This document shows, piece by piece, positions 55,958 to 64,000 of a DNA stretch of 64,000 bases. The stretch comes from Bdellovibrionales bacterium. Its GTDB lineage: Bacteria > Bdellovibrionota > Bdellovibrionia > Bdellovibrionales > UBA1609. Both the position numbers and the translations under genes were made by a program. Position 1 is the stretch's first letter. Every line of letters starts with the position of its first letter. Location: NCBI GenBank assembly GCA_016716765.1, contig JADJVA010000001.1, positions 105,292 to 169,291 on the forward strand. The letters run 5' to 3'. The notes below the pieces were generated by a model. That model did no database searches. It had not been told where the DNA came from and saw only the letters and a program-made list of their open reading frames with translations.

Positions 55958-56917
55958 ATCTGAGTCCGAATCTGAAGAAGGAGACCTCTGTCTTTCCTCC
56001 TCGAGAACTTCTTTCACACTTCCACGCAGAAAAAGGATTTCTGCATGGCCTTCAAAAGAACAACAGCTTCATTGAGGGCCTCAACCGCGCGCCGGCTTGT
56101 TTGCAGCAACTCAGGGGCGACCTCCCGAAGAGCAGGAGCTGGGCTTCAAACTCCTTAGCCAAAATAGTCATACTTGTCACAAATTGACCTAATTGCTTTC
56201 CAATATGGGGCGCTTCTCTCGTCAGATCGGGAAGAATTACTTTGAGCTCATCTGTTAAATTCGCCAAACTTCCCGCCATCAGTTCCATTCGCCCATCTCG
56301 ATTGAGGGCCTGAGTCATCTTTGTCACACCAAGTGACATGGCATTCATATTAACGACAAGAGGCTCTATCCGATCCATCGTATTAACAAAAGCCTCTGAT
56401 CTCCGTGGATCAGCGAAAGCCCGACTCAGAATTCGAAAACTCTCAACAAAGCCACTTATGCTTGCTAGAAATTCGTTCATTCTTTTTCCTGAAACCAGAT
56501 CCATCAAGTCGACCGAAGGACGAGACTGGACATGCTCCCCTTCATGGATTTCTTTCGATTTATCTGATCCACGGACAGATCCAATACCTCTCTCCAATCA
56601 AAAATGGCCTAATCACCTGAATGCGACTGTCTTCTCTCACTCGCACTGAAAACTTCTCAAGAACCCTAAATTTCACCATTACTTGCTCGTTATTTAAAAG
56701 CTCGACTTCGCTCACTTCTCCGGCCCGCAGCCCTGAGACCTGAACCATCGTACCAGGTGTATGCCCTCGGCATTGTCCAAATTTGTTTCGTAGTAGATCT
56801 TTCTAGAGAACCACCCTTTTTCGCGGCAACACCAATTGTCACAGCGATAGACCCGACGATAGCCCCTACCAGAAAAAGACCGGCCATCCTTTCATACCGA
56901 TTGAGTTTAACGATCAC
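55958..56917 (-). CDS. mlaD: MlaD-like MCE-domain protein, frame-broken
   Basis: The start GTG at 56917 follows GAGG and leads MIVKLNRYERMAGLFLVGAIVGSIAVTIG, an N-terminal anchor. An MCE domain follows over two further frames (GTMVQVSGLRAGEVSEVELLNNEQVMVKFRVLEKFSVRVREDSRIQVI), then a long helical tail with the end AMQKSFF-RGSVKEVLEEER. MlaD is the inner-membrane lipid-binding hexamer of the Mla phospholipid transporter. At least three indels are needed. It follows mlaF and mlaE in the usual order. Confidence 0.8.
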
Positions 56918-56931
56918 GTGGCCCTCTTTTT

Positions 56932-57650
56932 CTACAATAATGAATCCAGCTTGCACAGCTTCCGTCTGATGAATTCGCTGATCTTTGATTTCAATTGTGC
57001 GAGTTGCAATCTTTCTAACAAAAGACATGTCTTCCGATACAAAAAAAACAAAGTCAATTTGGCCGTTCATTCTTCCCTGATGAATGACTTCTGCCAACTT
57101 TGATACTCTTGATCCCGCTATTCCAGTGGTCGGATCATCCAGAAGCAAAACTCTCGGTTTCATCACTAAAGAGCGAGCCACTATTGTTGCTTTCTTGTTG
57201 CTTCGAAACGCGGCTGGGTCGCAAGTGTAACACTGGAGAAATTTCAAATTCTTCCGCCAATTGATGAACCCATGATCTCGCCTCCTCGGGAGGCATAAAA
57301 TGATGATAGGCGAGCGGCAACATGAGGTTATCGAAAAGAGTGCAATTTGAAATGAGACCCCCCAGATCAAAGCTGTATCCAATCTGTTTTCTATAAGGGA
57401 GAAATTCTTCAAAGCTCATGTGTCTAAAACCATCCCCATTAATGAGCATATCTCCTGCAGTTGCCTGAACCAGTCCAACTAACAATTTTAAAAGCGTTGA
57501 TTTGCCACTTCCGGGAACACCCTTTATCCAATATGATTCACCCTTTGAAACTCCAAAATCCATTCCAACAAACAAAGGTTTGTGCGAAGAACCAAACGAA
57601 AATGACAAGTCATCAAAAGAAATTCTTTCTATTCTTTTGGAGATCTCCAA
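56932..57650 (-). CDS. mlaF: MlaF-like ABC ATPase, frame-broken
   Basis: Walker A is GVPGSGKSTLL at about residue 44, the Q-loop region is FLPYRKQIGYSFDLGGL, and Walker B is PRVLLLDDPTTGI. The signature loop seems to be RPSRVS-NKKATIVARSL, with one base extra near 57200 and a frame problem before the stop near 56932. About 239 residues when joined, typical for the family (about 265). It powers the MlaE permease. Start TTG, immediately after the mlaE stop. Confidence 0.82.
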
Positions 57651-57651
57651 A

Positions 57652-58360
57652 TTAAAACACTCCCAACTTTCTCAGTTGATTGAGATAAAATAAGGTTGTG
57701 GTCCCCAAGTTAAAAACAGTCACATAAATAATGCTATTTACAACGGCCTTTGTCGTAAACTGGGGTACCTCCTCTGGACCACTTTGAACCAACATTCCCT
57801 GATAACAACAAACAACAAAGATGATCGCCCCACTAAACGTGTTTTTTGCCAAAAATAATAGGACATCCTCGCCCGTGAACGCTTGCGCCAGGGACTCCGA
57901 ATAAAATATAAATGGTAAATCATGAACAAGAGATGTGACCACTCTCTATTAACCTTCATGTTTCCGAGTTCAGAGGCGACGGCTGTTCCGCTTCTGGCAA
58001 TCACAACGAGTGCGGTTAGCAGAGGCGAGATTTCTCTCACGATGATAATGACAAGAAGATTTCCAATCATGTCGTTTTGCCACCCAATAAACTCAGCTGC
58101 ATATTCGATTGCATAATTACAATGCCACCTGAGGCCAGAGCCAAAACTGAAATGAGCGGGAGCGCCTGAACTCCTGTAAAATAAATCTGAGCAGAAATAA
58201 CGCTCACGATTGTTCGAATCCCTTGGGCTTGATCATAAACGGCGGCACGAACTGCAAAATAGATCATGATGAACACTTTAAAAGTGTATTTGCCGATATT
58301 CAAAAACCACTCGCCGAGTGAATCTACCTGTCCAACCAAATAGGCTGCGATTTGAGCCAT
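57652..58360 (-). CDS. mlaE: MlaE-like permease, frame-broken and with an apparent internal deletion
   Basis: The N-terminal part (SLGEWFLNIGKYTF ... FTGVQALPLISVLALASGGIVIM) and LLTALVVIARSGTAVASELGNMKVN, then GAIIFVVCCYQGMLVQSGPEEV and TTKAVVNSIIYVTVFNL, are the canonical MlaE blocks. The segment between MKVNRE and VVTSLVHDLPF lacks the expected stretch around EALEAMGINP, about 25-40 residues, so a deletion or collapsed read is likely. The ATG at 58360 has GGAGAAG upstream. Two frameshifts lie in addition. Confidence 0.8.
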
Positions 58361-58424
58361 GCTCTTCTCCAATTGTTCCATATAACAAATCGGAGACCTG
58401 TGCGTTGAGCTTGACAAAACTCAA

Positions 58425-58997
58425 CTAAACAGGACTTCGAGAAAAATGAGGCGTGCTGGCCTTTAGTAGGCCCAAAGCGAATAGAAAAGATTTAAACACC
58501 TCGATAGCCAGTTCTGCAAAAGGCGTCTCATAGCTACCCTGCACGATGGACCGGGGATAAATAGGAAAAGACTCTGGAAACACAGACGAAAAGATTCTCA
58601 TGGAACGATACATATGAATTCTTGAGGTAATTAAGATCATGTCTCTGCAATGCAGAGCCTCGATCAAGGGCAAACTCTGCTGAGCATTCCCGTAAGTTGT
58701 GCCAGATCTTTTTTCTAAAATGATATTACGTTGGTCCAAACGCCATAATAGGGCCACTGAGGAAAAATCTCCCCGGAGAGTCGCATGAGGATAGACTCCA
58801 GATATAACCAATTTCTCAAAACCCTCGCGGACGCGCCCAGCACCCCCAGTCAAGACCACGGCGCAATCTGCCGCGTGATCTTCTTCCCAACTTGTCACCG
58901 TTTGTCCAGAAATCTTAAGCGATTCTTCATAGAAGGCCCAGGCCCCTAAGCCAGAAACAAATACACCAGCAAAAAGAATTCCCCTTTGCAGTCGCAC
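58425..58997 (-). CDS. YdcF/SanA-like DUF218 protein
   Basis: 190 residues with an N-terminal membrane anchor (GILFAGVFVSGLGAWAFYE) and the DUF218 motifs CAVVLTGGAGRVREGFEKL, EKRSGTTYGNAQQS and ILITSRIHMYRSMRIF. Members occur in envelope-stress contexts and may bind nucleotide-like ligands; SanA affects envelope permeability. Appears intact. It follows the ridA stop by six bases and precedes the Mla genes. Confidence 0.85.
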   Translation of the reverse strand: MRLQRGILFAGVFVSGLGAWAFYEESLKISGQTVTSWEEDHAADCAVVLTGGAGRVREGFEKLVISGVYPHATLRGDFSSVALLWRLDQRNIILEKRSGTTYGNAQQSLPLIEALHCRDMILITSRIHMYRSMRIFSSVFPESFPIYPRSIVQGSYETPFAELAIEVFKSFLFALGLLKASTPHFSRSPV

Positions 58998-59003
58998 CCT
59001 CGC

Positions 59004-59387
59004 TCAGGACCTTTTTGCCAGAACTTCGATCTCCACACTGACTCCCTTTGGCAAACCTGATACGGCCACCGTTGATCTAGCGGGCGGCGAGGATTTAAAA
59101 TACCTGCCATAGACTTCATTCACATGGGCAAAATCGCCCATATTGATCAAATAGATTGTGGTTTTTACCACATTGGAAAAATTCAAACTCGCCGCTGCTA
59201 ACACGGCCTCTATGTTTTTCATCACTCTCTCTGTCTGAGCTTTTACATCTCCGGTTAACACCTCTCCTGTCGTCGGATCAATCGCAATTTGCCCGGAACA
59301 ATAAAGAGTATCTCCGATTTCAACAGCTTGTGAGTAAGGCCCCACAGGTGCTGGCGCTGACTTGGTTTCAATGATACGCTTTGACAT
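59004..59387 (-). CDS. ridA: RidA family imine deaminase
   Basis: 127 residues that match the RidA/YjgF/UK114 family throughout: SAPAPVGPYSQAVEIGDTLYCSGQI, AQTERVMKNIEAVLAAA, KTTIYLINMGDFAHVNEVYGRYF and PPARSTVAVSGLPKGVSVEIEVLA (with the catalytic Arg). It hydrolyses reactive enamine/imine intermediates. The ATG at 59387 has AAGGG upstream. It appears fused to the preceding outer-membrane protein, but that is probably due to a missing base (see that entry). Confidence 0.9.
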   Translation of the reverse strand: MSKRIIETKSAPAPVGPYSQAVEIGDTLYCSGQIAIDPTTGEVLTGDVKAQTERVMKNIEAVLAAASLNFSNVVKTTIYLINMGDFAHVNEVYGRYFKSSPPARSTVAVSGLPKGVSVEIEVLAKRS

Positions 59388-59394
59388 TTTTTTC

Positions 59395-59927
59395 CCTTCA
59401 TCTTTTTGCAAGTTAAAAATAAAAGACCATTCCTGCCTTGATTGGACTATTCCCCATTGTTCGAAAACGAATTTCCTCGAAAGTGAAGTGACTCCAACTC
59501 CAGCCTCAAAAATAAATGCCAAAGAATCCAATCCGGGAAGGAAAAATTCAGAACCAAAAAATCCACTGACCTCAAATCCAGAGTTTGTTGCTCCTGCCAG
59601 TTCAACGCTCAAAATTCCCGCCCCGGCTCCCATGTAGAAATTCAAATTGTCTTCCATAAATATCACCCGATGAACTCGTGCCATAAATCCAAACCGTGAA
59701 CTGTCCTTATGAGTATCGACTCCAAGTGAGGCAGACAAACCGAGATTCTGATTTGGGTAATATCTTACCGCAAGACTGGGCAGCTCCTCGGCAAACTGAT
59801 CGGCATAACCAACACCAAGACGGTTGGTCAGATTCTTCGCCTGCCCTTGCAAACAACTAGCAAGGCAAACAAATAATAAGGCAATAAGTCTCATAGACTT
59901 CTTCAGAATCGCTGTCCTATCTATCAT
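59395..59927 (-). CDS. Outer-membrane beta-barrel-like protein
   Basis: A signal peptide (LIALLFVCLASCLQGQA) is followed by about 150 residues of alternating beta strands (LGVGYADQFAEELPSLAVRYYPN, LGLSASLGVD, FYMGAGAGILSVELAG, FIFEAGVGVTSL), as in small eight-stranded outer-membrane proteins. The frame runs without a stop into ridA. Adding one A to the A5 run (T5 at 59403-59407 on the plus strand) would end it NLQKR-stop just before the ridA start, so the fusion is probably artificial. Start with GGAGGAG upstream. Confidence 0.75.
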
Positions 59928-60066
59928 ATCGGCTCCTCCCCAAGATTCATTTAGGTCCTATTAGATCCCCTAACTATTGAGTTTTTCAACAAAATTATTA
60001 CTTGCCACCATTGGACAGAAGAGCTAGAAATAATCCTCAATAAATTCTTTGAAGATTCGCAAAAGT

Positions 60067-60142
60067 GGGCCTGTAGCTCAGTTGGGAGAGCGGAAGCATG
60101 GCATGTTTCAGGTCGCAGGTTCGATCCCTGTCAGGTCCACCA
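60067..60142 (+). tRNA. tRNA-Ala (GGC anticodon)
   Basis: 76 nt with GGGCCTG pairing CAGGTCC, D stem GCTC/GAGC, anticodon loop ATGGCAT (GGC), T arm GCAGG-TTCGATC-CCTGT, and encoded CCA. Confidence 0.95.
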
Positions 60143-60165
60143 ACTTCCACCTTAACGAGCATAAA

Positions 60166-60568
60166 TTAATCTTTATTTATTTTTTGTCCAGAGATATCCA
60201 ATATGACTCTACCCAGACTGTTCGCCTCCACAGGTTTTGCCATGTGCGCCTGGAAACCCGCAGCCAAAATACGCTTGGTATCGTCAGCAGTAGCATAAGC
60301 TGTGAGAGCTAAGGCTGGTACATCCCCTCCTTGAGCCAACTTCAAATTCCTGACTTTGCGGATCAAGCTGTAGCCATCTTCTCCTGGCATAGCAATGTCG
60401 CTCACCAAAACATCTGGTTTAAAACTTGGCATTAACTTGATAGCCTCACCAGCTGACTCGACAGCCATGACCTCAGCACCAAAAGACCTCAAATAAATGC
60501 CTATTGCCTCAAGGGCACTTTGGTCATCATCTGCCAGCAGTATGCGCAATCCGTCCAGCTTTGGCTTC
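60166..60568 (-). pseudogene. Receiver domain of a hybrid histidine kinase, 5' part cut off by IS
   Basis: A complete CheY-like receiver: acidic pocket ILLADDDQS, phosphoacceptor in VSDIAMPGEDGYSL, LTAYATADD and HMAKPVEANSLGRVI. The open frame reaches 60606, but its first dozen residues lie in the IS end. The missing upstream part seems to continue at 62261-62335 and past 64000. The sequence just before the receiver (KPKLDGLRILL) is typical of a kinase-to-receiver linker. Probably inactive. Confidence 0.8.
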
Positions 60569-60579
60569 TGTAAGAAAGC

Positions 60580-61066
60580 AAGCTCCTTCAGGTAATAGTA
60601 TTCCATCGCCCAATTTCTTGGGCTAAATCGAGACCTGAGGCTTGCATCCCCGGTCGTCGTGTCTAGTAACCCTTTCTTCTTCGAATATGCATGGAAGTTT
60701 TTCTATGAACCTCTTCCATTGTTTTGATCGGATTTATGCTTCTAGCGCATTCATTCTTCTGTTTGGGCCTCTTCAAAATCCAAGTCCCTTTCGGGACGGC
60801 TGGCAATTATTATAATGCCGCTCTTTTGGATATTTCGTGCCATAACAATGCTGGATTAAAAACGCAGGCGTGCCAGTCTAAAAGTGGACGTGTTTTATCG
60901 TTAAACCGTCAAGAAAATATTGGGCCTCATCCTGCACCTTGAAGTTCATCCGAAGTTATCCTTTCCTATCAAAAATCAATTAACCTTTTCGGCTTATCAG
61001 CTTGAAAAGGGAATCAACTTCTCGCATCACTTCTATGTGTTATTCGAATCAATCAAGGGCTATCAG
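60580..61066 (-). ncRNA. Candidate IS110-type bridge RNA region (3' non-coding segment)
   Basis: Downstream of the transposase, on its strand, lies about 490 bp without a gene, conserved in both copies. It contains a GTCCC-GAAA-GGGAC hairpin (60784-60797) with a GNRA loop, and other short dyads. IS1111-type elements encode their guide ('bridge') RNA in this position, so the RNA is likely here; ends and guide loops were not determined. Confidence 0.35.
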
Positions 61067-62112
61067 CTATAAATTTTGTTCAAAAAATTCTTTTCGTAAC
61101 TTCTTTCGCTCCTTTAAATAATCAGAATAGTTTTCATTGTATTTGTCGTTGTTTTTCAGGAGGCACAATGCAATCGAAGCAATTTCCGGGCCAAACTAAT
61201 CTTGGCATCTTTGTGATCAGTTCCTTTGGCGCGAAGTGCATCGTATTGATCCCGAAGCTCGCCATCCAATCGCATCACATTTTCTGCAGCTCCAAGAAAG
61301 ACATTGCGGAGTTCGCGCCTACCAAAAAATCTCTTGTTCCCATAGATTTTTCCGCCTGAGATTTGGATATGCCGAACCAACATGCAATAGCCCCAAAACT
61401 TGTGTTTATTTTCAAATCGCGCTGGCTGACAAACAATCGCGGCAATTATATTGGCCCTGATAATGCTGATTCCGGGAATCGTCATCAGATTTCGAATCGG
61501 TCGATACTTTTTGCGATTCCTTTCGAAAACCTCTTTGTATTTGTCCTTCTCTGACTCCAGGTACTCAATCTGATCAAATAATTTCTCCGCTACAAACTTT
61601 GCTGATGGATTTTTTAACTCCTTGATTCGGTTTTTATTTTTATAAAAACTGTTTTCATCAGTCTGAATGGCCTCAGCCCTGAACACAGCTTTCAGGCGAT
61701 TCTTGAATCTGACAATTTCTTCCACAATATCCAAGTATCCACTCACCGTGGTGCGGATCTCCATCCAATGACTGGTGTCGTGAAATACCGTCTGCAAATG
61801 ATTAGTCCGCAGTTCTTGCGCTAAGTGAAGGGCATCACGAAAGTCCGTCTTGGCTCCCTGCTTTTTTGCCACATAGGTGGGATTGCAAATCAATAAATTG
61901 TCCACCTTGTCTTTCAACTGAATATACAACCACTGCGAAATTGTGGATTCTTCGAATGTCATATGGCGCTCCCCATGAATCCGATTGATCACGTGAACTA
62001 GACTTTGTTCTGAAGTCTTTACGGTTTCGCGCAATACACACTGTCCATTTTCGTCAACAACTGCAAAAGTTGATGTTGTGCTGTGGGCATCGAGTCCAAT
62101 ATAATATTTCAT
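61067..62112 (-). pseudogene. IS110-family DEDD transposase, copy A (C-terminal frameshift)
   Basis: Starts at ATG 62112 (MKYYIGLDAH), with GGAGG nine bases upstream. The RuvC-like catalytic acids are D8, E55, D90 and D93 (KTDFRDA). The C-terminal Tnp_20-type domain has LMTIPGISIIRANIIAAIV and the Ser region IQISGGKIYGNKRFFGRRE. One T is missing near 61183 relative to copy B, so the written frame ends early at 61156; copy B shows the full tail (NDKYNENYSDYLKERKKLRK) to 61067. About 348 residues when whole. Confidence 0.88.
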
Positions 62113-62260
62113 AAGCGGCATCCTCCTTCGGATTTGAATGGGTTTAACATTCAATTTTACATCCACTCCCGAAAGGGTCTGACACGCCTAAGGTTTAATT
62201 TAAGCCTAGGACGAGGTCCATTTGTAGATGTTCCCCTGAGGGGATGCTCGCTTTCTTACA

Positions 62261-62340
62261 TTGTCTGATTTTTCCATTTTTCCGTCTGGATTGACCTCGG
62301 ATCGCCTGTCGTTTCCGCCTACCCTTGGCACGATTGCTTC
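62261..62340 (-). pseudogene. Histidine-kinase linker fragment between the two IS copies
   Basis: The 80 bp between the copies reads IVPRVGGNDRRSEVNPDGKM then EKSDN on the minus strand, a plausible linker between the ATPase domain and receiver of a hybrid kinase. It is consistent with joining to the receiver at 60166-60568. Host DNA, not element. Confidence 0.55.
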
Positions 62341-64000
62341 TGTAAGAAAGCAAGCTCCTTCAGGTAATAGTATTCCATCGCCCAATTTCTGGGCTAAATC
62401 GAGACCTGAGGCTTGCATCCCCGGTCGTCGTGTCTGGAGGCTCTTTTTCTTCGAATACATCATGGAAAAGTTTTTCTATGAACCTCTTCCATTGTTTTGA
62501 TCGGATTTATGCTTCTAGCGCATTCATTCTTCTGTTTGGGCCTCTTCAAAATCCAAGTCCCTTTCGGGACGGCTGGCAATTTATTATAATGCCGCTCTTT
62601 TGGATATTTCGTGCCATAACAATGCTGGATTAAAAACGCAGGCGTGCCAGTCTGATAGTGGACGTGTTTTATCGTTAAACCGTCAAGAAAATATTGGGCC
62701 TCATCCTGCACCTTGAAGTTCATCCGAAGTTATCCTTTCCTATCAAAAATCAATTAACCTTTTCGGCTTATCAGCTTGAAAAGGGAATCAACTTCTCGCA
62801 TCACTTCTATGTGTTATTCGAATCAATCAAGGGCTATCAGCTATAAATTTTGTTCAAAAAATTCTTTTCGTAACTTCTTTCGCTCCTTTAAATAATCAGA
62901 ATAGTTTTCATTGTACTTGTCGTTGTTTTTCAGGAGGCACAATGCAATCGAAGCAATTTTCCGGGCCAAACTAATCTTGGCATCTTTGTGATCAGTTCCT
63001 TTGGCGCGAAGTGCATCGTATTGATCCCGAAGCTCGCCATCCAATCGCATCACATTTTCTGCAGCTCCAAGAAAGACATTGCGGAGTTCGCGCCTACCAA
63101 AAAATCTCTTGTTCCCATAGATTTTTCCGCCTGAGATTTGGATATGCCGAACCAACATGCAATAGCCCCAAAACTTGTGTTTATTTTCAAATCGCGCTGG
63201 CTGACAAACAATCGCGGCAATTATATTGGCCCTGATAATGCTGATTCCGGGAATCGTCATGAAATTTCAAATCGGTCGATACTTTTTGCGATTCCTTTCG
63301 AAAACCTCTTTGTATTTGTCCTTCTCTGACTCCAGGTACTCAATCTGATCAAATAATTTCTCCGCTACAAACTTTGCTGATGGATTTTTAACTCCTTGAT
63401 TCGGGTTTTATTTTTATAAAAACTGTTTTCATCAGTCTGAATGGCCTCAGCCCTGAACACAGCTTTCAGACGATTCTTGAATCTGACAATTTCTTCCACA
63501 ATATCCAAGTATCTACTCACCGTGGTGCGGATCTCCATCAATGACTGTGTCGTGAAATACCGCCTGCAAATGATTAGTCCGCAGTTCTTGCGCTAAGTGG
63601 AAGGGCATCACGAAAGTCCGTCTTGGCTCCTGCTTTTTGCCACATAGGTGGGATTACAAATTAATAAATTTGTCCACCTTGTCTTTCAACTGAAGAAATA
63701 AGCCACTGCGAAATTGTGGACTCTTCCAAATGTCATATGGCGCTCGCCATGAATCCGATTGATCACGTGAACTAGACTTTGTTCCGATGTTTGACGATTT
63801 CGCGTAAAACACACTGACCATTTTCGTCAACAACTGCAAAAGTTGATGTTGTCCTGTGGGCATCGAGTCAATATAATATTTCATAAGCGGTATCCTCCTT
63901 CGGATTTTGAATGGTGTTAAACATTCTATGGTTTACATCCACCCCCGAAAGGGTCTGACACGCCTAAAGGTTTAATTTAAGACTAGGACGAGGTCCATTT
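62341..64000 (-). mobile_element. IS110/IS1111-type element, copy B (runs off window)
   Basis: Same orientation and nearly the same sequence as copy A from its left inverted end (TGTAAGAAAGC at 62341) to the window end. The transposase is broken by several indels, particularly over 63400-63900. Confidence 0.85.
62841..63884 (-). pseudogene. IS110-family transposase, copy B (multiple indels)
   Basis: The N-terminus (MKYYIDSMPTGQH..., shifted early) and the C-terminal 139 residues are intact in separate frames, whereas the middle needs at least five one-base corrections compared with copy A. The C-terminal end is the complete version of the one frameshifted in copy A. Confidence 0.85.

Larger units (their letters stand above)
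60569..62260 (-). mobile_element. IS110/IS1111-type element, copy A (~1.69 kb)
   Basis: The element carries a DEDD transposase and is bounded by inverted repeats TGTAAGAAAGC (60569) and GCTTTCTTACA (62250-62260), the subterminal arrangement of the IS1111 branch. The true ends probably extend a few bases outside; GCTTC precedes both copies. The 3' non-coding segment is about 500 bp and the 5' one about 140 bp. A second copy begins at 62341 in the same orientation, about 80 bp further on. Confidence 0.85.

Overview
The window looks like a chromosomal stretch of a Gram-negative bacterium of the Bdellovibrio-like (Bdellovibrionota / former Deltaproteobacteria) type. This is inferred from moderate GC, a double-membrane gene set (Mla lipid transport, LolC/E-type permease, RND/TolC efflux, beta-barrel and lipobox proteins), many short secreted proteins and the style of the signal peptides. 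The species cannot be named from the sequence.

Layout. 1-3230: an M16 (insulinase-type) peptidase gene cut by a complete 1,395-bp IS4-type element with a 10-bp target duplication. 3.3-8 kb: a hypothetical gene, a tandem UspA protein, a secreted protein and phosphoenolpyruvate synthase. 8-16.6 kb: one 2,887-residue cyclic beta-1,2-glucan synthase. 16.6-24 kb: a PHP phosphoesterase, a PlsC acyltransferase divergent from an OlsB-like GNAT (possible ornithine-lipid pair), an alpha/beta hydrolase, an M14-type peptidase and a beta-propeller lipoprotein. 24-28 kb: a folate operon (CADD-type p-aminobenzoate synthase, folB, folK-folP fusion, FolC2/CofE-like ligase) with a divergent LysR regulator; the gene content closely matches the unusual Chlamydia folate pathway. 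28-36 kb: inverted repeats, transposase debris, a TAXI binding protein followed by a binding-protein/VWA fusion, a SleB-like hydrolase and a papain-like secreted protein lying between 127-bp inverted repeats. 36-39.4 kb: two lipoproteins, one BNR-repeat. 39.7-45.2 kb: an ArsR-DUF2892-TolC-RND-DUF2892 operon without a periplasmic adaptor. 45.4-45.9 kb: an internally deleted IS3-type relic. 46-51.7 kb: a GFA-type protein, tRNA-Leu, a membrane protein, a CBS-less IMPDH/GMPR, murI, a DUF502 protein and lysA. 51.7-60 kb: lysC, an MpaA-like amidase, dapD, a lolC/E-type gene, mlaD, mlaF, mlaE, a YdcF-like protein, ridA and an outer-membrane protein. 60-64 kb: tRNA-Ala and a hybrid histidine kinase broken by two same-orientation IS110/IS1111-type elements.

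The stretch from about 51.6 kb to the end carries many one-base indels in consecutive genes, mostly at homopolymers, while the first 50 kb has almost none. This looks more like low-coverage long-read sequence near a contig end than biological decay, so genes there are annotated by their reconstructed extent.

Functionally the window combines cell-envelope work (cyclic glucan, lipid transport, DAP/peptidoglycan precursors through lysC, dapD, lysA, murI and an MpaA-like amidase), one-carbon cofactor synthesis and a good deal of mobile DNA. The most interesting system is the CADD-containing folate operon. The inverted-repeat structures at 28.6-29.3 kb and 34-36.1 kb and the IS110 pair also deserve attention.
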